Shown: positions 51,567 through 62,201 of the stretch, one piece after another
Layout of the letters: each line of letters starts with the position of its first letter
Numbering within the stretch: the first letter of the stretch is position 1
Origin: Tetrapisispora phaffii CBS 4417
Lineage: Eukaryota; Ascomycota; Saccharomycetes; Saccharomycetales; Saccharomycetaceae
Direction: 5' to 3'
Length of the DNA: 64,000 nt
Assembly (NCBI RefSeq): GCF_000236905.1
Contig: NC_016525.1
Span: forward strand, 682,001-746,000
Program-made: the position numbers and the translations under genes
The notes under the pieces: model-generated
Database searches by the model: none
Told to the model about the DNA's origin: nothing
What the model saw: the letters and a program-made list of their open reading frames with translations, nothing else

Positions 51567-52733
51567 ATGTCTGAGTTCGAATTACCACCAAATTACGTCT
51601 CTGCCTCCAATGATTTCCGTTCCGATACCTTCACCACTCCAACTAGTGAAATGATCCAAGTGGCTTTATCTGCCACGAAAGGTGATGCCGTTTACGGTGA
51701 AGACACTGATACTGTTTTATTGGAAAAGACTATCGCTAAAACGTTCGGTTACGATGCCGGTTTGTTCTGTGTTTCTGGTACTTTATCCAACCAGATCGCT
51801 TTGAGAACTCATTTGACCCAACCTCCATATTCCATCCTTTGTGATTACAGAGCCCATGTATACACTCACGAAGCTGCTGGTTTGGCTATCCTATCCCAGT
51901 CAATGGTTGTCCCAGTTATTCCTTCAAACGGTAACTACCTGACGTTGGAAGACATCCAATCTCATTACATCCCAGATGATGGTGATATCCATGGTGCTCC
52001 AACTAGAGTTATTTCTCTAGAAAATACTTTACACGGTATCTTATATCCATTGGAGGAATTATTCCGTATCAGAACCTGGTGTAAGGCTAACAATTTATTA
52101 TTACACTGTGATGGTGCTAGAATTTTCAATGCTTGTGCTGAATCTGGTGTACCATCCAAACAATTTGCTGAAATCTTTGACTCTATATCTGTCTGTTTGT
52201 CAAAGTCCGTTGGTGCTCCAATCGGTTCTGTCTTAGTAGGTGACGTAAAATTCATCAAGAAGGCTAACCATTTCAGAAAACAACAGGGTGGTGGTATCAG
52301 ACAATCTGGTATGATCTCGAGAATGGCTCTTTACTGTGTTGACGGTGACTGGAAAGAAAAAATCAGATACTCTCACTCTTTGGCTCACAACTTAGCCGCT
52401 TTCTGCAAACAAGAAGGTATTCCATTAGAATCCCCAGCTGATACTAACTTCGTTTTCATTGACTTACAAAAAGCAAAGATGGACCCTGATGTTTTAGTCA
52501 AGAAAGGTCTAAAATACGGTGTCAAGCTAATGGGAGGTAGAGTCTCTTTCCACTACCAAATTTCTAACGAATCATTAGAAAAAGTCAAGCTAGCAGTTAA
52601 AGAATCTTTCGAGTATGCCAAAACTCATCCATACAGTCAAAATGGTCCAACTCAAATTTATAGAAGTGAATCTACTGAAAAGATGGATGTCGATGGTAAT
52701 GCTATCCGTGACATTAAAACTTACAAATACTAG
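51567..52733 (+). CDS. GLY1: Low-specificity L-threonine aldolase
   Basis: 388 residues (S. cerevisiae 387). A PLP enzyme splitting threonine or allo-threonine to glycine and acetaldehyde, the main cytosolic glycine source on glucose. The conserved start NDFRSDTFTTPTSEMIQ, the GDAVYGED motif, the HCDGARIFNA segment that binds PLP, and the Schiff-base lysine in SVCLSKSVGAPIGSV are intact. Codon choice is strongly biased, pointing to high expression. Position before FRD1 matches YEL046C/YEL047C. Confidence 0.97.
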   Translation: MSEFELPPNYVSASNDFRSDTFTTPTSEMIQVALSATKGDAVYGEDTDTVLLEKTIAKTFGYDAGLFCVSGTLSNQIALRTHLTQPPYSILCDYRAHVYTHEAAGLAILSQSMVVPVIPSNGNYLTLEDIQSHYIPDDGDIHGAPTRVISLENTLHGILYPLEELFRIRTWCKANNLLLHCDGARIFNACAESGVPSKQFAEIFDSISVCLSKSVGAPIGSVLVGDVKFIKKANHFRKQQGGGIRQSGMISRMALYCVDGDWKEKIRYSHSLAHNLAAFCKQEGIPLESPADTNFVFIDLQKAKMDPDVLVKKGLKYGVKLMGGRVSFHYQISNESLEKVKLAVKESFEYAKTHPYSQNGPTQIYRSESTEKMDVDGNAIRDIKTYKY

Positions 52734-55223
<2,490 letters not shown>

Positions 55224-55635
55224 TGTTCCAAAACGTACTTTATATATATATATTTTTCATAGATAGTAAAAAATCAAAAAAACAACAACATAAGTTTCCT
55301 TTAGTTAGATATATCTTTCAAAAATATTTTGTTACTTATAGTTCAATTACGAGCTGTTGATGAGGTTGAGGTATTCCTATATGCATTATTTACTTTAGTA
55401 ATCAAATAACTGAACCTTTTAAAGTTAACGAACCCATCAAATAAATTACCTTTCATTACACTGTCGGTGAAAAGTCATCAGATTGAAATTTTGAAATCCG
55501 CATATGTGCATATAAGAAAAACCCTGTATTTCCCACTTGTAATAGCTTTGTAAAAAGTAGTATATCTATCCAAATAAGGAAAGTGGTCAACTATATATAT
55601 GTCCAATCAACTATATTTTATTGATCACAGAAAGA
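55224..55635. other. FRD1 3' region and TCA17 promoter
   Basis: 412 bases with TA-rich tracts near 55238-55252. Nothing else is recognised. Confidence 0.45.
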
Positions 55636-56070
55636 ATGTCATTTTTACCATGCTTTGCCTCTTTCATAGATGAGAATGACACTCCTATATTGATACATGT
55701 GTTAGAGGATGGGAAGAAAGATATCAATGATGTTTTAAAGTTCAATGTTTTTTCTAATATATCGACTGACTACTTTAACAGTAACTTATATAACAGTCTA
55801 GCAATGGAGTCAAATGCAACCATAAAAAATCTATTTCAATTGGAAGGGATATCGGTATATGGATCTATTATCAAAGCGACTGGACTGAAACTAATTATTG
55901 GGTTCAAGAGCACTGATATTGACGAAGAGAGAATACAAGATATAGTTGAGAAAATTAAACACATATACATGAGTGTCAAATTAAATCCTTTCATAATAGC
56001 CGATTCGAACAGTGGAGATCAATTGTTGATCGAGATGTTAACTAAGAAGTTAGAAGAAGACTTAAATTAA
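55636..56070 (+). CDS. TCA17: TRAPPII accessory subunit Tca17
   Basis: 144 residues (S. cerevisiae 152). A sedlin-like longin-fold protein that stabilises the TRAPPII complex, the activator of Ypt31/32 at the trans-Golgi. The start MSFLPCFASFIDENDTPILI and blocks DVLKFNVFSNISTDYF, LFQLEGISVYGSIIKATGLK and IIGFKSTDID match the family. The frame opens at a TTG at 55621; the ATG at 55636 gives the family N-terminus. Position after FRD1 matches YEL048C. Confidence 0.92.
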   Translation: MSFLPCFASFIDENDTPILIHVLEDGKKDINDVLKFNVFSNISTDYFNSNLYNSLAMESNATIKNLFQLEGISVYGSIIKATGLKLIIGFKSTDIDEERIQDIVEKIKHIYMSVKLNPFIIADSNSGDQLLIEMLTKKLEEDLN

Positions 56071-56543
56071 TGTATTTTATTTCATAAATTACAAGCGATG
56101 CCGTATTATCATTATTGTATATAATTGACAAATTATAGATAGATAGGGTGGGAGTTATTTGGATTAGATAGTAATACAGTTATCGAGCATGTGTCAATCT
56201 GCTAATAATGAGGTTAAGTGTATTTTAATCTTCCCTGATCCACCACTATCGTATGCATTTCTAATAGACATAGTATCGCAAAGCACATAGTACTTATAAA
56301 CGTTCGAATGCACCAATGCGTAGTACTATCAACGCGAACGCTAAAATGAAAACAATAAACACAAAACTTCATTTATAAAAGTAAATAGATAATAATAATT
56401 TTAATAAACAATGCTTAGATGAATTGTTAGTATCTACTGTTTTGGTTTACTGAAGTAAATTATCTACATAATTGTTAGGCAAAGCAAGAGACTGAGGGAG
56501 CCAATTCTAGGCATAAAATCGTATATGAATTAATAATACAAAT
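56071..56543. promoter_or_regulatory. TCA17 3' region and BFA1 promoter
   Basis: 473 bases. AACGCGAACG at 56331-56340 resembles an MCB/SCB cell-cycle box, about 210 bases upstream of the next ATG. No other element is seen. Confidence 0.4.
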
Positions 56544-57749
56544 ATGATTCGAAGGCTAACAAAAAATGATATGCGGGAACTTTCCATTGCAGAACAGAAT
56601 AAGTCTTCCTTAACAGTGAATGATACTCATGATAAACTGCCCTTTCTAAGGAAACGAGAGGACACATTTGGTTATAGAGAGAAGGGTAGGGGCAATGCTA
56701 CCCAGCACAGGCTATTGGATGCTAATAGTAAAATAATACAACGTGCAGTAAACCAAAATGCCAACTTCAATTCAAACAGAAAAATGAGAAGTTTAAAAAT
56801 ATCACCAATAAAAAGAACGATATCAACAGGCCTATCTCAGCCAGATCTGAGCAATGAATTATTATACGCACCTAAATTAAATCATATTACTTCGAGCTCA
56901 TATGAACACGAACCAAGTAACACAAGCATTCTCGTCACTGATAAACAAAAGTCAATAAAAAATTCAATTGGCAGAGTAAGATTTAAAGAAGAGTTTGAAA
57001 CACAAGATCTAGAGGTTACTCTTCAAAATATCACTCCAATAAAAAATACGTCCAAAGACACTTTTGGTTTAGAAACTGAAACAACAAAAACAGTTAAAAA
57101 GAATGGTGCTCTCTCCTCACAATCTTCAAAACTCAGACTAAAAGAATTGAAAAGAGAGATAGCTCTCAACTGCGATCTATTTTACAATTCATTTATTGAA
57201 CAACATATCAAACACAATGCACAATTTCCAGGCAACTATTTGAAACATCAAAATAATAGAAAAGACAAATACAGATGCAATCTAAACAGTGACTCTTTCA
57301 CAAAGGATGAGTATTCCTTTAATAACAGTTCAATAAATATAGGAAGACGTTCAATTTCTTTTTCGTCGATTCCTTCCCATAGTATTACTAGTGATACTTT
57401 CGATGCAAGTGCTGATGGATTATCTAATCAGATAAGTTTTAACAATGAACACAATTTCACCAAAGAAGAAAATATTACGTATGTCAGTAGTGACGGTTTC
57501 AAGAATGACACAAACTCTCCTTTCAATTTAAGCTCCGAATCAATACGAGAGTTCTGCAAAGAGGAGGATTACTGGAAGAAATCAATCGGATCTTGGTTCA
57601 TAGAACCTCTATTGACAGACAGTGCAACAAATGACCCAGTCAACCATTTAAATATAAACCCCAACAGCAATAGCTTCCACGACACATCGCATTCCTACAT
57701 CATCAAAGAGATGGTTATGAGGTCATTGAAGAAAACAAGCAAACATTAA
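56544..57749 (+). CDS. BFA1: Probable Bfa1, mitotic-exit checkpoint GAP subunit, divergent and short
   Basis: 401 residues (S. cerevisiae Bfa1 574). Bfa1 with Bub2 forms the GTPase-activating complex for Tem1 at the spindle pole body and blocks mitotic exit when the spindle is misplaced. Most of the protein is Ser/Asn-rich and not alignable by eye. The C-terminus matches Bfa1: IREFCKEEDYWKKSIGSWFI corresponds to the LEKFYHEENRWCKKLASWFI segment, and both end in an SY-x3-E-MV/MVI-like helix with Lys/Ser. A weaker match is the STGLSQPDLSNELL segment, like the Bfa1 MPNLAL region. Position is decisive: it lies directly before KCH1, as YJR053W precedes YJR054W. I am fairly sure. Confidence 0.75.
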   Translation: MIRRLTKNDMRELSIAEQNKSSLTVNDTHDKLPFLRKREDTFGYREKGRGNATQHRLLDANSKIIQRAVNQNANFNSNRKMRSLKISPIKRTISTGLSQPDLSNELLYAPKLNHITSSSYEHEPSNTSILVTDKQKSIKNSIGRVRFKEEFETQDLEVTLQNITPIKNTSKDTFGLETETTKTVKKNGALSSQSSKLRLKELKREIALNCDLFYNSFIEQHIKHNAQFPGNYLKHQNNRKDKYRCNLNSDSFTKDEYSFNNSSINIGRRSISFSSIPSHSITSDTFDASADGLSNQISFNNEHNFTKEENITYVSSDGFKNDTNSPFNLSSESIREFCKEEDYWKKSIGSWFIEPLLTDSATNDPVNHLNINPNSNSFHDTSHSYIIKEMVMRSLKKTSKH

Positions 57750-58659
57750 ACAAACCTATAATACATATTACATATTCCAATAGCATAACTTATTATATCA
57801 TCCAGTAAATAAGATCTGTATCAATAATACGACTCAATTGTTTTAATAGTTAGAAAATCCACATACCCTAGTTTCCTTGCTGATGACATTATCACAATGA
57901 CAGATGTAAACCCGTACAAACTTCAGTGCTTCGATAATCCAAAGTGAAACGAGTCTTAATAGTTACTGATTCTCACTCTTACAACCTCTTACTGTCTATT
58001 AAAACATGGTCAAATGCTTCGAAAGCTCCTTGGAAGACCCAGGCCCAGACCCAGATCCAGATCATCTCAGATCAGATCAGGTTTCAATTTCAAGATATTT
58101 CCTAATCGGGACATACAGGCATGGCTTCAGTGTATCTTCGCAGGAACCCTTCATATTTTGTCATCGCGAAATCCGCTGGAACATATTTATTTTTTCAATT
58201 TTCGCATTTGCACTGCATTTTACAGTCGTTGGTCACAATAGTTCACCTATTTAAAACACCAAAAGAATAGTAGAATTAGACTATATATGGTTTAGGAACT
58301 GTTTAACAATTGTTTCAAAGATTTGAACTGCTATGTTTTCAAAATGTTATAAACAGTTTTGAACAGATCTTATATTAAGGTGGCAACCATTTCGCCTTCT
58401 GATAATCCCATCACATTTAACCTTTGTCTTTCCAGTATAAATAAAAGCTCTATTCGTTACATTGACAAAAAAATTATACCAAAAAATCAAAAGTCATCAG
58501 TACCTATCAACTATTGAACAACATTGAAATACCATTACAATAGTATAATTGCATAAATAAAATAGGAATGGCTATTATATGAGAATAGAAAAAGAATTCG
58601 GATTTATATTATATTGCAAATAGTTTGGCATATACTTATAACAATACACAATTTTCACA
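57750..58659. promoter_or_regulatory. BFA1 3' region and KCH1 promoter
   Basis: 910 bases. TGTTTCA at 58311-58317 reads TGAAACA on the other strand, the Ste12 pheromone-response element, about 345 bases upstream of KCH1. A run of imperfect CAGATC/CCCAGA repeats occupies about 58037-58081. Overlapping short frames there derive from the repeat. Confidence 0.5.
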
Positions 58660-60303
58660 ATGTTACGGTTTAAATGGTTATATTCACTTAATCCAAAGAC
58701 TTTTGCTGATTTGAATGAACGTAAATTTAAGAACTATAGGTTTGGTACTTTGGCCAGTTATCTATTTTTTGTCATTATCATGAACATATTAAAAGTTGCA
58801 TTATTCATTTCGGATATTTACACATGTGTCAAATTATTAGCATTTAATTCATGGGGAAATAATCTCATTAAGCCTTACCTGTCATTTAAAATTTCAAAAT
58901 GGTTATTTAGTGGTTGCATATTTTTTTCAATTGTACTGTTAATTTGGGAATTCATTCGTTCTATTAGGGTTTATAAAACTAAGAATATTGCTTTATCATA
59001 TATCAATGGATTTTGTAAACATTATTATTCCTTAAAAAATTATGCTATCTTTTGTTTTTTTGAAGAACTTTCTGTAGACAGTAAATTCCAACAAGTAGCA
59101 TTTTTTACTTTCTTCGAAATGAAGTCATGCTTCAGATTTCTATTTGCTGATACTCCAAGACAAGTTATTAATGGTCTCACCTTATGGAGTGTTCTGATTT
59201 CCGAAAGTAATGGTAAAAATTTATCAGATTTAGAATCAGCTTCCAATTTATTACAAAAAATCAAATACATTGCTCAAACAAACCATGAAGAAGCAATATT
59301 ATTATCATTCATGTTGTTTTCATTTGCTATCTGGTGTATTTTTTTTATCAAGTTCACTATTGCCGTTATTTGCTTACTATACGTTTACCATAAGCTGATT
59401 ACAAAACAAAAATATAAAGGTTTAAGAGAATATGTTTGCATTAGCATCAACAATAAAGTTGATTATCTAATTAAAGAAAATACAGATAAAATTTGTGATA
59501 AGAATAGAATGTCATACTCAGATCTTGGCCTGCAAAGTCGTTCAAGGTATAACGCAAACCCAATTCATGAAAATAATGTTAAAGATAAGGAAACCTATCA
59601 ACAGAGTGCATTTAATACTTCAACTGAACAATTATTAGAAATTGAATACTTGACTAGGGGTAAGTACAAGGATGCTGAGTATGAATTCGATGAATTTAAA
59701 GTTGATCCAAATGTGAAGATCTTACAAGATATTAACGATCTCGAAGAGTATAGCGATATTAATAACTATGAGCAGTACCCCACACATGATATAGATATGG
59801 AGAATACAGATAAACCATTAAGATTGTCCTCAATGATAATGGACCCAGCTTTAAGTTATTTTAGAGATGAAATTTATACTTTCGATGTACAAAAGCAATT
59901 CCAACCATTGCAAAGGCAGCCTACATCATCTTCAGGTAATTCTTCAGAATCAGGTGTTGACAATGTTAGACCTGATAACCTAACACATAAAATCTATAAT
60001 TTGAGTAATTCAACAGTAGAAAGTTACGTTTGTTCTTCTGAGAAGAGTTGTAATATATTCAACTCAGCAAATACTGCTAACTATAATATCCGATCTTCAA
60101 AAGTGAACTTAGATCCATTGGATACTACAAATGTTTATAAAACGAAACTATTACTAAATAATAACTTTAACGGATCAAATCTTGAAATTATGGATAAAGT
60201 TTACAAGACTCATCATAATTTTAATATATACACTCCCTCATTAGCACATTTTGATCAATCAAAGAAAGATTTTCATAATGAACCAGATGATCTACCAATT
60301 TGA
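58660..60303 (+). CDS. KCH1: Potassium importer of the Kch1/Prm6 family
   Basis: 547 residues (S. cerevisiae Kch1 497). Plasma-membrane fungal protein that promotes K+ influx and activates the Ca2+ channel Cch1-Mid1 during pheromone response. Hydrophobic segments lie at about 28-55 (FGTLASYLFFVIIMNILKVA), 80-103 (WLFSGCIFFSIVLLIWEFI) and 212-247. Family blocks include FKNYRFGTLASYLFF, NGFCKHYYSLKNYAIFCFF and GLREYVCISINNKVDYLI. The C-terminal half is hydrophilic, Asn/Ser/Asp-rich and variable. KCH1 (YJR054W) and PRM6 (YML047C) are duplicates in S. cerevisiae; RSE1 downstream matches the PRM6 side (YML049C) and BFA1 upstream the KCH1 side. Confidence 0.88.
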   Translation: MLRFKWLYSLNPKTFADLNERKFKNYRFGTLASYLFFVIIMNILKVALFISDIYTCVKLLAFNSWGNNLIKPYLSFKISKWLFSGCIFFSIVLLIWEFIRSIRVYKTKNIALSYINGFCKHYYSLKNYAIFCFFEELSVDSKFQQVAFFTFFEMKSCFRFLFADTPRQVINGLTLWSVLISESNGKNLSDLESASNLLQKIKYIAQTNHEEAILLSFMLFSFAIWCIFFIKFTIAVICLLYVYHKLITKQKYKGLREYVCISINNKVDYLIKENTDKICDKNRMSYSDLGLQSRSRYNANPIHENNVKDKETYQQSAFNTSTEQLLEIEYLTRGKYKDAEYEFDEFKVDPNVKILQDINDLEEYSDINNYEQYPTHDIDMENTDKPLRLSSMIMDPALSYFRDEIYTFDVQKQFQPLQRQPTSSSGNSSESGVDNVRPDNLTHKIYNLSNSTVESYVCSSEKSCNIFNSANTANYNIRSSKVNLDPLDTTNVYKTKLLLNNNFNGSNLEIMDKVYKTHHNFNIYTPSLAHFDQSKKDFHNEPDDLPI

Positions 60304-61549
60304 ACATATTACTAATCTTCGAAAATGCTGGAAATGACGCTGGACGTATAACTGAGTATACGATACCAGATATCACCTCTTTAGGAGATTATTGTTGTAA
60401 ACCTGAAACAATAGTGCCTACGAGAATGCAATAGCAGAACTTCTAATGCATAAATAGTACTGTAGAACCATCGACCTGTCATACTTGCTCAATTCGACGA
60501 CATCATCTCGTTGGACAGAACAGTAGATTGAAATAATATCCATATAAACCACGGTAATCAATAGTTAACAATTCATTGCTCCAAGTCCAAGAGACCAGAG
60601 AGATTAATCTAAATATCTATTATATAATTTAACAACTATTAATATATTAAAATAATGAATTCGACTATTGAGTAGAAAATACCCAAGTTTTTTATATTTT
60701 GTATATATCATAACATTATGATTTTAATAATTTTACTTATTTCTATGTTGAATTGTTTATAATTGTCAGAATTGTTGTAGTGCATGTGACAGAACTAAGG
60801 GTTTACGACACTTTGAGTCCAGAACCAATTGATCACTTACTAATGGAAAGAAGGTCTAGTACAGTCTTCCAAATGGTAGGTGAAAATTTTTCACTACAAT
60901 GTAAATGGCTACGTGATAAACACAGATGTACAATACAGCACTAAAGATCTTAGGAGAATAACTGAACACGTAATGTGCACACTCAAGCATGAGATAATTT
61001 ATATATAAAGAGGACATCTAACTCTATATAGAATTGTTTAAATATACTAATAAAAGACCGATCGATTATTTAACTATTAAGAGGATGGACTACTCTAGAG
61101 CAACTAACGTGACTGATGACACTAACTTTGATGTTGGTACTAACCAACATAAGCTTGTTTCTCCACAATAATGAGCTGTAAATATTCTATTACTATATGT
61201 AATCTACTTACCCACAGATGGTTAATTATTAGTTGTGGGATGTTTTAGTGATAATGTATATTAAGAATGTTGTGTATTTGAATTAATGTGTCTGCATTCC
61301 TTGAGCGACATTAAATAATTCAATTGGTAAAATACATACATGAATGTAACCTAGTCTGTTAATTTAGGTCATATTTTGGTAAAAATAGCTGCTTGATATA
61401 TTTGGATATAATTAAATGCATGATAATTAATAAATACTAAATATTTACTTAATTTCGTCAAGCTTATCCATTGATACTGATCAAATTAATAATTATTTTG
61501 CTAAGCTAACTGTAATAATCAAATATGGTCGAAAATATTATCGTTTTAA
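60304..61549. other. KCH1 3' region and tRNA upstream region
   Basis: 1.25 kb with no convincing gene. HIT1 and GSF2, neighbours of the two S. cerevisiae counterparts, are absent. A possible solo LTR and two short frames (60753-60944, and a 28-codon ATG frame at 61085-61171) lie here. Confidence 0.5.
60773..61149 (+). mobile_element. Possible solo LTR of a Ty1/copia-type element
   Basis: A 377-base segment begins TGTTG and ends CAACA, the terminal inverted repeats usual for yeast Ty LTRs. It contains TATATAAA at 61002-61009, and its 3' end carries an ATG frame (61085) that crosses the LTR end, as the gag frame does in Ty1. It lies 400 bases upstream of a tRNA gene, the preferred target of such elements. 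Against this, the flanking 5 bases (AGAAT and TAAGC) are not a target duplication, and I see no second copy in the window. Confidence 0.3.
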
Positions 61550-61621
61550 GTTCCGTTGGCGTAATGGTAACGCGTCTCCCTCCTAAGGAGAAGACTGCGG
61601 GTTCGAGTCCCGTACGGAACG
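61550..61621 (+). tRNA. tR(CCU): tRNA-Arg (anticodon CCT, reads AGG)
   Basis: 72 bases. The acceptor stem GTTCCGT pairs with ACGGAAC with discriminator G. The anticodon stem TCTCC/GGAGA encloses loop CTCCTAA with anticodon CCT. The internal promoter A box (TGGCGTAATGG, 61557-61567) and B box (GGTTCGAGTCC, 61600-61610) are intact. There is no intron. A T8 run at 61636-61643 ends Pol III transcription. S. cerevisiae has its tR(CCU)J gene on chromosome X, which would suit the KCH1-side neighbourhood. Confidence 0.96.
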
Positions 61622-61635
61622 TACGTAGTTGAAGC

Positions 61636-61643
61636 TTTTTTTT
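61636..61643 (+). terminator. Pol III terminator of tRNA-Arg
   Basis: A run of eight T residues 15 bases after the tRNA 3' end, the standard RNA polymerase III stop signal. Confidence 0.85.
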
Positions 61644-62201
61644 ATCTCTTTACACTTGGAAATTTTTGGTCTATGGCATGCAGTCTACATAATTAGGTGA
61701 TAGTCCACTATATCTTTTTTCGTAATATGGTAATTCAAGGTTGTCATCTTAATTAATTATCATCATCATATGACGCATTGTTTGGCAAGTTTAAAAGCAT
61801 TGATCGCTTCTTTTTTTAAAAATTTCGAAGAATATTCACTACTTGAAGTTAGCAAGATATATGGTTAATTTAACTAATGGGATAGCAATTGTAATTAAAA
61901 GATTATAATAGAGAGTATGACCGTCCTCACAGCAATTATATTTATACACAATGTGAATTGGCACTTCTTGTTATCTGATGACAGCTGGTTCTATTGCGCC
62001 GGGTAAGTAAAAGTGGAATTAAGTTGAAAAATGTTTAAAAGTTTAATATATTATAAGATGGAATAACATAGAAAGTAGATTATGGATGCACAATTGTGTT
62101 CACTAATTTGATAATAACCTAACAAAATATCATTTCATAGTATCGAAACTTAGAACAGCTTCAATCGGGTACAGTTTGGAATAAAATTCATAGAATAAGT
62201 C
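61644..62201 (+). promoter_or_regulatory. RSE1 promoter
   Basis: 558 bases. A Reb1-type CGGGTAA at 62000-62006 lies about 200 bases before the RSE1 ATG. A short C-box-like CTGATGA is near 61976, but no partner D box makes a snoRNA convincing. Confidence 0.45.

Noticed and set aside
58006..58254. Two overlapping frames (about 80 codons) upstream of KCH1
   Set aside because: Both are generated by the CCCAGA/CAGATC repeat tract and share the same DNA in different frames.
61970..62010. CTGATGA resembling a C/D snoRNA box C
   Set aside because: No matching CTGA D box with terminal stem pairing was found at the right distance, and the sequence lies in the RSE1 promoter.
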